A DNA stretch of 60,000 bases, taken from assembly GCF_032854445.1 (NCBI RefSeq), contig NC_088300.1:3226001-3286000 (forward strand), read 5' to 3'. Shown here one piece after another: positions 32,901-41,974 of this stretch. A program made the position numbers and the translations under genes. Position 1 is the stretch's first letter. Each line of letters begins with the position of its first letter. Source of the stretch: Liolophura sinensis (taxonomy: Eukaryota > Mollusca > Polyplacophora > Chitonida > Chitonidae). Under the pieces are notes generated by a model that searched no databases, was not told where the DNA came from, and was given only the letters and a program-made list of their open reading frames with translations.

Positions 32901-35441
32901 GAGCATTAAAAGCCATGGTTTTTGTTTCGTACGATAGACAAATGTATGGCATGTATTGTGTATGAAGTTCGCTTCCATAAGTCACGTGACAGGGTGGCCA
33001 TTTTGAAAACAAGAAATTGTTCTAAACATTTTAAAGTGGAAAAGCGCGAAATAAATTACTCTGAAATTTTGATACAATATAGCCAATAGACAGCGCAGTA
33101 AAGTTTGAGAAAGAAATTGGAATCCATTTGCAAATTACTTTCAGCGGCCATCTTAAAAAATGCCAAATAAGAGCACACATTAAATTTAATCGTATGGAAA
33201 TGAGCAAGGAGTGTAGTCATATGTTATTTCCCATGCAGAACATGAATATGTGCTTAGTTTTTTCATAGATGAAATAGTTTTCTGTATAATGAGGAAAAAT
33301 GCCCTGTTTAAATAACATTGGCCATGTTAAAAGTATATGCTTTGGTATTTCTCATGGTGTAGGTCAGAAAATATATGTATCATTCTGCTAGAAAGCTGAA
33401 ATTTCGCCATTTGAAAGGCGTTGGTAGAAGTATGTCAGCTTTAACTTTTGGTGATAATTGGTCACGTGACATGGTGGCCATGTTGCATTTGGTCAGAAAA
33501 AATAGAGTTTTCAAAATTCTTCTTGTGGAGAACAGATAGACCAGTTGACATGAAATATTTACTGAATGTTGCCCATCAGTATATCATTCTTGGTAGAAAA
33601 GCTTAATATTAGTTGTATATGAAAATTCTTTCACAGGAGCCAATGAAATTGGGGATATTTACTGTGTTTAATTATGCAAATTAGGCTACAGAGCTAATTT
33701 CAACTTTCAAAACATCGGTTTATATTCTGTACAATAGACAAATGTATGGTATATATGATGTGTGAAGGTCATTACCAGAAGTCAAATGACATGACAGCCA
33801 TTTTGAGACGCGTAAAAGTGCTTTAAACATCTTTAGATGAAAAAACTCTCAATGAATTACCCTGAAATAGACAGTGCAATAAAGTTTGAGAACAAAGTTG
33901 AAATCCATTTGTAAAATACTTCTGGTGGCCATCTTGAAAAATGCCAAATGTGGACATGTATTAAATTTTATGTGATTTTCATAATCAACGAGTATAATGA
34001 TATGTAATTTAGCATAGACACCATTCAGTAACCAGAAGGGACACCATATAGGCTGGCTAACCCCAGCATCACTACTTTAGCAGTTATGCTTTAGGTCATA
34101 TTTGTTTTCATTTCAGATACATCCTAGTGAAGGATTATGAATCTTTCATGTAGTGTTGTTGCTTACGTACATGTATGTGATTGTATTTGTATTTATTTCA
34201 GATTCATGCTTTTGAAGGATTACGAATCCTACATTAAGTGTCAGGAACACGTGAATGCTGTGTACAGTGTAAGTGAGACATTTTGTGACTCCAGTCTTTG
34301 ACTCTTGTCTAATTAGACTCCAAAACAGTACTTCCATATATGGAGAGTATACATATATGAAGCATTGTTTACATTGGTTAAGTATAAATGTACTCAACTT
34401 ACATATGTACATGTTCTTCTTTGAAGCTTTTAGTAAAATGCACCATCAGTAAGATATACATTTTCCCTAATTCCTCAACCTTTTCGCCTATGAAAGAGCA
34501 ACTTTCAGGGCAATTTATGTACAGTTTTAATTTGATTTTTTAAACAAAACTCCATTTGTTGGATTACGCAATTGCAGGGCTTCACAGGAAGTATAATTTT
34601 ATCAGTCTGCATAAAATAATGCATTCAGAATATGCTTGCATAAACACATTACAAAAACGTTGCGAAAAGGTTGAAGAATTACAGTAAGTTAGAAGCAGTC
34701 GCCTTGTGTGGTTATTTTAGATTCTGGTCAACTGAAAGTTAGGTTGTTAGGTCTGTTTTAAAAGTGTATATGAAAAACATCAGGTTAAGATGAAAAAATA
34801 TTAACTAGTATTATGGAACATTCATAGGGTGTCTTGGACATTGCAAAACTAAGTGTTCTTAAAAGGTTTCAAAATAATCACCTTTTGACAACTAGTTTTA
34901 TGTTTTTTGTTGTTTTTTGGTTTTTGTTTTATTTTTTTTGTATGTAGAATATTACAAACTAATTTAACATGATGAGATTATTCTTCTGTATGTATTATCT
35001 TTGTGAGTGGGTTTGGGTGTAAATATTGCAATATAATAATGATATTCTCTTGGAAGTTTATCTGAACAAGAATACTGGAATGTTAAAAGATAGGCAAGTA
35101 GCCCTACAAGGGGCAACATCACTTTGCTGAAGAGTGTTGTCGTAATGACATTAACTTTAAACTGTGTATTGTCATATTACACTGTATATCCAGCTGAAAA
35201 TGTTTGTACTGCAAAAATGAACCAGTCAAAGATGGGAAAAGCATTTTTTGTGTTTCAGAAACCTGGTGAATGGGCTAAGATGTGTTTAATGAACATAGCC
35301 TCCTCCGGAAAGTTCTCCAGTGATCGAACCATCGCTCAGTATGCTCGAGAAATCTGGGGTGTGGAGCCATCAAAGGCCAAGCTGCCAGCGCCCCATGAAG
35401 TTCCAGGCACATACTCTGAAGGCGACAGCAGTCAAAAGTAG
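4426..35441 (+). CDS. GlyP: Glycogen phosphorylase, complete, 18 coding exons
   Basis: This is the cytosolic enzyme that releases glucose-1-phosphate from glycogen using phosphate and pyridoxal phosphate (GT35 family). Joined exons: 4426-4671, 23197-23298, 24076-24258, 24813-24944, 25265-25376, 25681-25763, 25980-26123, 26719-26811, 27810-27956, 28439-28602, 29035-29149, 29474-29572, 29864-30070, 30738-30959, 31592-31719, 32133-32267, 34202-34268 and 35259-35441. The total is 2562 bases, giving 853 residues (vertebrate isozymes about 842-847). All junctions are GT-AG and keep frame. Seen: the regulatory serine at about residue 16 (RKQIS), AMP-site tyrosines near 75-77 and arginines near 311-312, the 280s loop (LYPNDN), the PLP lysine at about 681 (GTGNMKFM), and the C-terminal AREIWGVEP block. 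The first intron is 18.5 kb. The enzyme is probably controlled by phosphorylase kinase and AMP, as in other animals. Confidence 0.97.
4672..7852. other. Intron 1 of glycogen phosphorylase, first part
   Basis: AT-rich non-coding sequence. Short AG runs occur near 6290-6306. Open frames here lack splice signals and codon structure, and no gene was seen. Confidence 0.6.
7853..8066. repeat. GC-rich direct repeats
   Basis: Blocks around ccacgccaaataacg (near 7890 and 8045) and aaatcgggg (near 7972 and 8025) recur two or three times within about 210 bases. The segment is visibly GC-richer than the flanking intron. Open frames on both strands are by-products of the repetition. Confidence 0.6.
8067..9746. 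other. Intron 1 of glycogen phosphorylase, second part
   Basis: AT-rich sequence with no recognisable gene or clear repeat. Confidence 0.5.
9747..10140. mobile_element. Non-autonomous DNA transposon (MITE), copy 1
   Basis: About 390 bases matching a second copy at 48607-48998 in the same orientation. The ends form a short inverted repeat, taccctgttcac at the left and gtgtgaatggggta at the right. Internal shared blocks include ggccaagccggttt and acttcgctagctggggc. No coding capacity, so it would depend on a transposase made elsewhere. Confidence 0.75.
10141..11040. other. Intron 1 stretch, nothing recognised
   Basis: AT-rich, no exon or repeat identified before the minisatellite that begins at 11041. 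Confidence 0.5.
11041..12895. repeat. Two-form minisatellite (72/65 bp), about 27 units
   Basis: Units start catgtttttccatga and end gtataatagcaacca. Long units (about 72 bp) contain ttgcacgtcgg; short units (about 65 bp) lack seven bases there and read attgg. Long and short forms are interspersed in roughly equal number. Single-base variants (gacggc/gatggc, gcgatc/gcaatt) travel in blocks. Open frames exist on both strands but are products of the repetition. Confidence 0.95.
12896..15379. other. Intron 1 stretch, no gene seen
   Basis: AT-rich non-coding sequence. Open frames of 60-130 codons here have no matching splice sites or family resemblance. Confidence 0.5.
15380..16160. repeat. About 61-bp minisatellite, about 12 copies
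   Basis: Units combine tgttctgtcatgaagatg, tagggaacatt, gtgtgctgtgtcaag and agggaagaggaaatat. The left end is more diverged and the right-hand units more uniform, as expected if the right side expanded most recently. Confidence 0.9.
16161..19088. other. Intron 1 stretch with (TA)n tracts
   Basis: Non-coding. TA dinucleotide runs at about 17688-17709 and 17905-17942. No exon recognised. Confidence 0.55.
19089..19475. repeat. About 64-bp tandem repeat, 6 copies
   Basis: Each unit contains caaccattctccatttag, tgtacctgtgtatatgttc and cacactaattcctgtgta. The first copy is the most diverged. Confidence 0.9.
19612..19745 (+). mobile_element. Diverged 3' part of tRNA-derived SINE, family A
   Basis: Contains ataatgctggcc followed by aatattattgagtatg and gtaaaacacca. 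These match, in order, the 3' half of the intact element at 26429-26687. The tRNA-like head is missing or too decayed to see. Confidence 0.6.
19746..20515. other. Intron 1 stretch, nothing recognised
   Basis: Non-coding between two SINE copies. An open frame at 19913-20122 has no supporting splice sites or recognisable domain. Confidence 0.45.
20516..20699 (-). mobile_element. 5'-truncated SINE, family A, with target-site duplication
   Basis: On the minus strand the 3' tail (gagtatggcgtaaaacacc) lies at the low-coordinate end. The body stops before the tRNA head. A 14-base duplication, gcatttgatttgaa, flanks it at 20516-20529 and 20686-20699. Truncation plus a duplication of this size points to LINE-driven retrotransposition. 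Confidence 0.85.
20700..23196. other. Last part of intron 1, no gene seen
   Basis: AT-rich non-coding sequence ending in the exon 2 acceptor (gctctgtttcag). Confidence 0.5.
23197..23298 (+). CDS. GlyP: Glycogen phosphorylase exon 2
   Basis: Residues 83-116, phase 0 at both ends. Starts [15 protein letters not shown], a highly conserved N-terminal block. Acceptor tttcag, donor gtaggt. Confidence 0.95.
24076..24258 (+). CDS. GlyP: Glycogen phosphorylase exon 3
   Basis: Residues 117-177, phase 0. Contains [18 protein letters not shown], whose glycine loop binds the substrate phosphate and PLP region. Donor gtaagt. Confidence 0.96.
24813..24944 (+). CDS. GlyP: Glycogen phosphorylase exon 4
   Basis: Residues 178-221, phase 0. 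Contains [16 protein letters not shown] and ends AKWVDTQ. Both blocks are conserved across animal phosphorylases. Confidence 0.95.
25265..25376 (+). CDS. GlyP: Glycogen phosphorylase exon 5
   Basis: Residues 222-258, with codon 259 split after one base. Contains [15 protein letters not shown] and [11 protein letters not shown]. Confidence 0.95.
25681..25763 (+). CDS. GlyP: Glycogen phosphorylase exon 6
   Basis: Residues 259-286. Contains [17 protein letters not shown], the first half of the 280s loop that gates the active site. Donor gtgagt. Confidence 0.95.
25980..26123 (+). CDS. GlyP: Glycogen phosphorylase exon 7
   Basis: Residues 287-334, phase 0. Starts [14 protein letters not shown] and contains [12 protein letters not shown]. 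The arginine pair near 311-312 corresponds to the AMP phosphate-binding arginines of the muscle enzyme. Confidence 0.95.
26417..26699 (+). mobile_element. Intact tRNA-derived SINE, family A, with target-site duplication
   Basis: The element is 26429-26687. It is flanked by the 12-base duplication aacaatgctgac (26417-26428 and 26688-26699). The head has RNA polymerase III boxes: A box near tggctcagtcggt, B box near gagttcaagtcc. The body ends with ttgagtacggcgtaaaacacc and an A-rich tail. It sits directly upstream of the exon 8 acceptor. Confidence 0.93.
26719..26811 (+). CDS. GlyP: Glycogen phosphorylase exon 8
   Basis: Residues 335-365, phase 0. Contains [19 protein letters not shown], a conserved catalytic-domain block. 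The acceptor lies 19 bases after the SINE's downstream target duplication. Confidence 0.95.
27547..27690. repeat. Poly-G and poly-C tracts
   Basis: A G-rich run near 27548-27568 and a C run with CCA repeats near 27661-27688 lie in intron 8. The two could pair with each other, and such tracts are prone to slippage and sequencing error. Confidence 0.85.
27810..27956 (+). CDS. GlyP: Glycogen phosphorylase exon 9
   Basis: Residues 366-414, phase 0. Contains [18 protein letters not shown] and [13 protein letters not shown], conserved in the family. Confidence 0.95.
28439..28602 (+). CDS. GlyP: Glycogen phosphorylase exon 10
   Basis: Residues 415-468, with codon 469 split after two bases. Contains [20 protein letters not shown], a conserved segment bordering the catalytic cleft. 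Confidence 0.95.
29035..29149 (+). CDS. GlyP: Glycogen phosphorylase exon 11
   Basis: Residues 469-507. Contains [20 protein letters not shown], a hallmark of the family. Donor gtgaga. Confidence 0.96.
29474..29572 (+). CDS. GlyP: Glycogen phosphorylase exon 12
   Basis: Residues 508-540, phase 0. Encodes [17 protein letters not shown] and ends VMKVKQ. Compared with the vertebrate muscle enzyme it lacks one residue here. The donor ag|gtaagc is the first of three tandem copies. Confidence 0.94.
29556..29643 (+). repeat. GlyP: Three tandem copies of the exon 12 donor junction (28-bp unit)
   Basis: The 28-base unit holds the last 16 bases of exon 12 (tatgaaagtcaagcag) and the first 12 of the intron (gtaagcagctgt). 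It repeats with GT at 29573, 29601 and 29629. Only the first GT keeps the frame into exon 13, because the others add 28 or 56 bases. Confidence 0.93.
29864..30070 (+). CDS. GlyP: Glycogen phosphorylase exon 13
   Basis: Residues 541-609, phase 0. Contains [19 protein letters not shown] and ends [11 protein letters not shown]. The lysine and arginine residues line the PLP/phosphate site in the family. Confidence 0.96.
30738..30959 (+). CDS. GlyP: Glycogen phosphorylase exon 14 (PLP lysine)
   Basis: Residues 610-683, phase 0. Contains [18 protein letters not shown] and [11 protein letters not shown]. The lysine at about 681 forms the Schiff base with pyridoxal phosphate, so the product should be catalytically competent. 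Confidence 0.97.
31592..31719 (+). CDS. GlyP: Glycogen phosphorylase exon 15
   Basis: Residues 684-725, with codon 726 split after two bases. Starts [17 protein letters not shown], directly following the PLP lysine block. The donor GT at 31720 was chosen because it keeps the glycine codon and frame into exon 16. Confidence 0.93.
32133..32267 (+). CDS. GlyP: Glycogen phosphorylase exon 16
   Basis: Residues 726-770, with codon 771 (arginine) split after two bases. Contains [17 protein letters not shown] and [13 protein letters not shown]. Confidence 0.94.
32491..32530 (+). pseudogene. Decayed copy 1 of exon 17 start
   Basis: After a ttatttag acceptor, about 39 bases are roughly three-quarters identical by eye to the start of true exon 17 (attcatgctttt...gaatc). 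Read in the frame arriving from exon 16 it gives [11 protein letters not shown], then runs to a TAG without a recognisable donor. Confidence 0.6.
32640..33290. repeat. Intron 16 duplicated segment, copy A
   Basis: Matches 33440-34030 at an offset of about 780-800 bases. Shared landmarks are tttactgaatgttg, atgcaaattagg, acaatagacaaatgtatgg and gccatctt...aaatgccaaat. It also carries a gtcacgtgac-gtggccat motif. Divergence is moderate, so the duplication is not recent. Confidence 0.7.
33440..34030. repeat. Intron 16 duplicated segment, copy B
   Basis: Second copy of the 32640-33290 segment. Together with the exon 17 relics it suggests that a block containing the start of exon 17 was duplicated more than once. 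Confidence 0.7.
34117..34155 (+). pseudogene. Decayed copy 2 of exon 17 start
   Basis: After a good cattttcatttcag acceptor, 39 bases match true exon 17 at about 30 positions by eye. In the frame from exon 16 it reads [11 protein letters not shown] and then a TAG stop. It is only 85 bases upstream of the real exon. If spliced in, it would act as a terminal exon, ending the protein near residue 782. Confidence 0.6.
34202..34268 (+). CDS. GlyP: Glycogen phosphorylase exon 17
   Basis: Residues 771-793, phase 0 donor gtaagt. Encodes [18 protein letters not shown], matching the family's DYEDYIKCQ block. This is the only one of three similar sequences that stays open and has a donor. Confidence 0.93.
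35259..35441 (+). CDS. GlyP: Glycogen phosphorylase exon 18 and stop
   Basis: Residues 794-853 and a TAG at 35439-35441. Contains [19 protein letters not shown], the conserved C-terminal block. The tail after the LPAPHE motif is about ten residues longer than in the vertebrate muscle enzyme. Confidence 0.96.
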   Translation, partial: KPGEWAKMCLMNIASSGKFSSDRTIAQYAREIWGVEPSKAKLPAPHEVPGTYSEGDSSQK

Positions 35442-38400
35442 GCTGAGGACTTAAGCAGTGTTTATTTCTACTGTTAAAGTAGACTCGTTGACATTGTAGT
35501 GTCGTTATAACAGATCTGTCACTGGTTAGGGCATATTTATTGCTCATGCCTTCAGAGTGTGTCAGCTGGACGCTGATAGTAACCTAAGGTGTTGTAGGAC
35601 TGTGAAGATTGTTGCTTCCCTCTCCCCAACTTTCAGTCTCGTCACCTTTTATACCTGTATATATCCATGTAGCTAACTTATTGAACTGCCACTAATGAAA
35701 AATTATTGTTCACAAGAGCTGTATGCAAATTTAAGTGTAGCTCTGCTAATGATTATTCACACAAGCAAGTAGTCGGGGTTGACATGCGAATATGTTCGTG
35801 ACATGATTGATACATACATGTACCAAAACACCTGTATGGAATAATGGTGGTCAAAGTAAACAAGATTTTTAATATCAGTTTGCTCAAGTGCTTACAACAC
35901 TTTTGTCTCTAAAAATTCATTTTGCCAACCGTGGTGGACATTCAGATGAGTGCTTATGAAAATTCCCTGAACAATCAGGTAATACGGAACTGTTCAGTCA
36001 TAATTCAAGCTAGACAGATTTAGAGGTGAATGAGGTACATGTAGTGTGAGGTGCCTTATTAGGTTGTATGTGGTACATTGGACAAAGTGCACGCCTTGTA
36101 AGCCTGCCAACTTTGCTCTTAGTGACTTTTGGGGTTCTGTAAATTCCTGTGCTATGCACTAGTGCATGCATATTTTAGTGTTTCAGTTAATTTTGATTGT
36201 TGCACATGGCAGTTAAAGGTTTTATTTTCTGCATTTGCAACTACCCAGCTTATATTATGTGTATGATAAAAGTGTACCACATAGCAAGCATTGATTGTAC
36301 AAGGACACACCATGGCAACAGCAAAATTGTTGTTACCATGTTAGTTACTGTCAGCTTGGCCAACAATAGAAAGTTTGGAGATTGAATTCTTTGATTGATA
36401 TCAACAAGGGTGTCCTAACAGTTTTGACAAATCACATGATACAGTAGAACTGTTTTTACCGAACAAAATAATTCAAACTTGAAATTCTGCTATTACTTTG
36501 TGGAGCATGGCCTTGGTAATTTTTGCCTCTTTGTTTTGCCAAATTTTGTTGTCAGCAGGATGAAAATGCATTATTGGTTTTGCCTTTATGATAGTGAAGA
36601 GTGTGATACAAGCACTGCTACATTTTCTTCTCTTTTGTTACATCCCTGTTAAGTACCTGATAATTGAACACTTTTTGATGCATTCTTATTTGACTGCTAT
36701 TTTGAAAAGCATTTGAAGTTAATAAGTTAATAATTGTTATGTTTGGTACTAATTGACTTCAACGTGAATACTGATCGTTGTTGTGAAAATACCCTTGTGC
36801 TGCACTTGTGTTTGAATTGACTAACTGGCCTCTTGACCCGTTCATTGCAGGGAACCAAGAACTATAAGTGATTCAAAAGGCTACTAGATTTTGAAGGATC
36901 TCAGCCATTAGCTCTTCAGCAGGACTTTGAAGACTTTATTCTCAAGATCAGGTGTACAGAAAGAACAGAGCTCACATCATCGGATCTCATGTCAGCTCCT
37001 TGACATGCTAGTTTACATGTTCCTCATGCTTCACCTGCTACGTTGAAAGGGGCAGCACCACCAATAGGAGGTGCTCTCTCCCATTCCACAACATCAACAT
37101 TTCAGTTATTATGTTTGGATGAAGGTTTTTTTGTCACAGGCAACAGTTGGAAAAATTTCAGCTTGTTGAAACCATTTGATTGTTATTAGAATAGAAGCAT
37201 TGGCGTTTTGTTTGCACTGTAATACTGGCGGCCTATTTTTTTCTTCTTGTGGTGCAAAAAACAAATTTTGTTTTTTATAACCTCGTGTATTGTCACAGCA
37301 TTATATGTTTTATTACCTGACTGATTAGAGCTCATAATTTCCATGTTGCATTGTGAACTGATGCTTTCGTGATGTACCATGTCATGAATGGTTGCAATTA
37401 CTAAGCATACTGGGAAAGATGCATGTTATGCACGAGAGGATTGGAAAGAGAGCATGATTGTGATGGCTTTTCTAATATAGTTTTTTCTCTAGTACTGTAG
37501 TTAGCAAATTGTTCTTATTAGAAAACTAGTTGACCCATATTTCTGAGGTTAGAAAGAAATGGGCCTTATGAAAAGGGGAGGTAAATCTGGTTCATTACGT
37601 ACATTACGTATCATTGGCTGACCTTCAATATGCTCAAGAAATCTAGACCAAACCCTGGTGCTGCAGCTTGGCTATGATTAGTCAGAAACTCATCTCAGCC
37701 TGTAAATGGATTACTGTCTTCCTGACCCCAGCACATCACGGCTAAAGACATCCTGCTATCATGAGATGGCCTTATTTCGTAAAGTGATTTTAAGTGATTT
37801 CTCAATTGTAAGTTTCGAAAAATGGTATGAGATGCCATGAAAAATGAGGAAGCAGTCCTGTTTGGCTTATGCTTCCATTCACTTCCTCCAAGAGCAGAGA
37901 GAGTCTAACCTCATACTTGTGAAGTGATAAATTGTTGAGCACATTTAACAGTTTTTCTGTAGAATTGCTTTGATGTATTTTTGCCTATCTCTGTATCTCA
38001 TCTCGTGTGACTGCCATTATTATCTGGTATGTAGCTCCACCCAGTCAGTTTCATAATATCATCTGTATTTATCAACATAATGTGAGCACCCCATTGGCCA
38101 CAGGCTAGGGGCAGGATGAATACATCCCGGTGGTTTGTCTAGTTAACTCAGGATGGATGATTCCCCGGTGATGTGCACAAACACTTTTTGGTATGAATGT
38201 TTTCAAAGTGCGTCAGATATCCTGTTGTATTGCACCTTTTCCTAGTGGTATGGTAACCAAATTCTCTCCAATCACCTCATTTTTGTAACCATTTCTTTAG
38301 TGCTTTTTGTTTTAGTGCTGTTTTAAAATGGTCGTTTTAGTCAGTATTTGTGAACGGCCATGTGAAATTTGATATTCTCCATGATCACATTTTTAACTTT

Positions 38401-39582
38401 TCTTCCTTACTTGAGAAATGATTTTTTTCAGCATTATATTGATCAGATTGATAGGTTATGGACAGCAGACAAAACCATAATGTTAGTTGTTTGTGGAGCA
38501 AACTACATCCTTACGCTAAATCATTTTAAATACTTTACATGATTTCAAAGCGATTCGTATTGAATTATCTGTATTAACCATTATCTTGTGTGTAGCTATG
38601 AATGGATTAGTTTTCAGTCTCTTTTAATATTTTCCATTGTGATGTTTTTCAAGATGAAATTAACTAGTCTATTCAAAATAAACCTCTGTCGGCTATTGTT
38701 TTCCGCAGTTTGTGAATGGCATTGGCTAATTCTGTGGTAGTGTTGTCCCAGCTTCAGTAGGAAATTCCTTGTTTAGAATGACACATGGAGATAAAAAAAT
38801 GATTGGTTCTCCTTGTGTTATCTCACATTATCAGGCAACCTGCAGCCTTTAATAAGAATTTCATAATGTGATCAAAACAAGTATTTTGAAGTACTGTTTT
38901 GCCATCAAATTTACTTTTAACTTTTCATAAAACCTATTTCTTGAGCCTCAAAACAACAGGCTGTATTTGTAGGCTGGGTCACACAGTTATTTAAGTCTGT
39001 GATTTATATCCTCAAAGCTATTCAAAGTTGTGTATTCTTTATGACATATAAAATACATTTGTGACTTTGCTCTTGCCAAGTAGACAGTTACTCAGAAATT
39101 AAACTGTTAGTTGTTTACTGGAAAGTAAGCTAGTGAAAAAAATTAAAATGTCTATAACATGGGTTTACTACTTTTGAGACGTATTGAAGGAATGTTTCTT
39201 TACCATGTAGAGATCTGTAGTTACAGTACTAGTTTAAATAAAAGGACTTAATGATCAAGACCTACAGTTTACTTCTTCTTTTCATCTGCTCAGAGCCATA
39301 TTACTGTTGTAAAGGGTGCTTTAATACATGTAATACCAACTCATTAGCATCAGTCTGGTTTGGCACAGGCCTTTACATGGGACATAAATCTGCTTTTTTA
39401 CAACTTTGCATGTGACATGGTCTAGTTTATCACGACATGCATGTAAGGTGAAATTGTTAAATTTAATTTAAAAAATGATCATACACCAAGTCAAACTTTG
39501 ATTGGAACATTCATTAAACTAAATGAGAGGAATCTTGATTTCGAAGTAATATAAGGTTAAAATGGTTTTAGTTTTCTTGAGT
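35442..39582 (+). other. Long 3' UTR and/or intergenic sequence after glycogen phosphorylase
   Basis: No coding exon was recognised. The first AATAAA polyadenylation hexamers noticed after the stop are at 38677-38682 and 39237-39242, implying a 3' UTR of about 3.2-3.8 kb unless a variant signal is used. An acceptor-like ttcattgcag at 36841-36850 might start an alternative untranslated exon. Confidence 0.4.
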
Positions 39583-40100
39583 GATCCAGTCTTCAGTGAC
39601 GATGTGTCGTGCAGATATCTGTAAGCATGCCACACTGGTGGCACATAGGCGGTCTTCAGTGATGGTGTGTCGCGCGCTGATACCTGTAAGCACGCCACAC
39701 TGGTGGCACACAGGCGGTCTTAGTAATGATGTGCTGCACGCAGATACCTGTAAGCACGCCACATTTGTGGCACACAGGCGGTCTTCAGTAACGATGTGGC
39801 ACGTGCAGATGCTTGTAAGCACGCCACACTGGTGGCACATAGGCGGTCTTCAGTAACGATGTGTCGCGCGCAGTTACATGTAAGCACGCCACACTGGTGG
39901 CACACAGGCGGTCTTCAGTAATGATGTGTCGCGCGCAGTTACATGTAAGCACGCCACACTGGTGGCACACAGGCAGCCTTCAGTAAAAATAAGCACGCTA
40001 CACTGGTGGCAGATAGGTGTCCTTCAGTAATGAAGTGTCACATACAGATATATGTAAGAACACCACAACGTTAGCAGACATGTGGTCTTCCGTAAAAGTT
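39583..40100. repeat. About 65-bp minisatellite, about 8 copies
   Basis: Units contain ggcggtcttcagtaa, cgatgtgtcgcgcgc and gtaagcacgccacactgg. The outer right copies are more diverged. GC content is higher than in the surroundings, and the cysteine-rich open frames are artefacts of the unit. Confidence 0.92.
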
Positions 40101-40389
40101 CAGGAGCACTTATTGCCACCCATATTTCTCAAAGAGGGATTGAGGGGAAATCCCATCCAAGGCAAGGATTGAACCCTTCCCATGTGTGTCCTAGCGATTA
40201 AAAAGAACGCATCCGTACTACCTGGCTGTTTTTTTGACTCGCACAAAGATCTGCTGCAACATTCCATGTATAGGCAGCTGAGTTTATCTGTCAATACCAG
40301 GATTAATATTTCTTTCATCTGGAGTGACTGTGTCTTTGAGAAAATATAAGTGTTTGTTACAGTTTACAGTAATAAAATAACCATTGGTG

Positions 40390-41795
40390 GTCGAGTAATC
40401 TAATGGGTTTTCTTGGAAGACTAGCCTTTGACAAATGAGATACTGTCCTGGAATCCACATACTGGGTGCCATTGGTGGCCGAGTAATCTAATGGGTTTTC
40501 CTGGGTAACTAGCCTTTGACAAATGAAGTACTGTGCTGGAATTCACACATTGAGGGCCATTGGTGGCCGAGTAATCTAATGGGTTTTCCTGGGTAACTAG
40601 CCTTTGACAAATGAGGTACTGTGCTGAAATCCACACACTGAGGGCCATAGGTGGCCAAGTAATCTGATGGGTTTTCCTGGAAGACCAGCCTTCGACAAAT
40701 GAGATACTGTCCTGGAATCCACATACTGGGGGCCATTGGTGGCCGAGTAATCTAACGGGTTTTCCTGCGTAACTAGCCTTTGAGAAATGAAGTACTGTGC
40801 TGGAATCCACACATTGAGGGCCATTGGTGGCCAAGTAATCTAATGTGTTTTCCTGGAAGACCAACCTTTGACAAATGAGGTACCCTGCTGTAATCCACAT
40901 ATAGAGAGCCATTGGTGGCTGAGTAATCTGAAGAGTTTATCTGGAAGACTAGACCTTGACAAATGCGGTACTGAGCTGGAGTCCACACACTGGGGGCCAT
41001 CTGTGGCTGAGTAATCTAATGGGTTTTCCTGGGTAACTAGCCTTTGACAAATGAGGTACTGTGCTGAAATCCACACACTGAGGGCCATGGGTGGCCAAGT
41101 AATCTAATGGATTTTCCTGGAACACAAGCCCATCAGATACTGTGCTGGAATCCACACATTGAGGGCCATTGGTGGCTGAGTAATCTAATGGGTTTTCCTG
41201 TGTAACTAGCCTTTGACAAATGAAGTACTGTGCTGGAATCCACACACTGAGGGCCATTGGTGGCCAAGTAATCTAATGGGTTTTCCTGGGTAACTAGCCT
41301 TTGACAAATGAAGTACTGTGCTGGAATCCACACACTGAGGGCCATGGGTGGCCAAGTAATCTAATGGATTTTCCTGGAACACAAGCCCATCAGATACTGT
41401 GCTGGAATCCACACATTGAGGGCCATTGGTGGCTGAGTAATCTAATGGGTTTTCCTGTGTAACTAGCCTTTGACAAATGAAGTACTGTGCTGGAATCCAC
41501 ACACTGAGGGCCATTGGTGGCCAAGTAATCTAATGGGTTTTCCTGGGTAACTAGCCTTTGACAAATGAAGTACTGTGCTGGAATCCACACACTGAGGGCC
41601 ATTGGTGGCCGAGTAATCTAATGGGTTTTCCTGGGTAACTAGCCTTTGACAAATGAAGTACTGTGCTGGAATCCACACACTGAGGGCCATTGGTGGCCGA
41701 GTAATCTAATGGGTTTTCCTGGAAGACCAGCCTCTGACAAATGAGGTACCCTGTAGGAATCCACACACTGACAGCCATCGGTGGCCGAGTTATGT
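40390..41795. repeat. 88-bp satellite, about 16 copies, with a 257-bp higher-order duplication
   Basis: The unit contains ccattggtggccgagtaat, ctaatgggttttcctgg, tagcctttgacaaatgaag and gtgctggaatccacac. One block of 257 bases (two 88-bp units and one 81-bp unit) is repeated at 41090-41346 and 41347-41603 almost without change. The minus strand stays open for up to 163 codons by unit phase, not because it is a gene. Confidence 0.95.
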
Positions 41796-41974
41796 GGGCA
41801 ATCTGTCAACAATCAGCGGGCAAATTGGTTATGTAGTACTTGATATTACAAGATAACAATGATCAATTCGGCACTGAGAGATAACTGCAAAGCCGGGTAA
41901 AGTGAAGTGGTTTCGTCTATCCATAAATCTGTGCTCTGTTAAGTGAACATTCTTAAGTATGGTACAATCCACCG

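Noticed and set aside
39568-39970. Cysteine-rich repeat peptides
   Set aside because: Translation of the 65-bp minisatellite.
40421-41778. Series of 60-163 codon minus-strand frames with repeating WIPAQY motifs
   Set aside because: All are phases of the 88-bp satellite; they shift frame from unit to unit.
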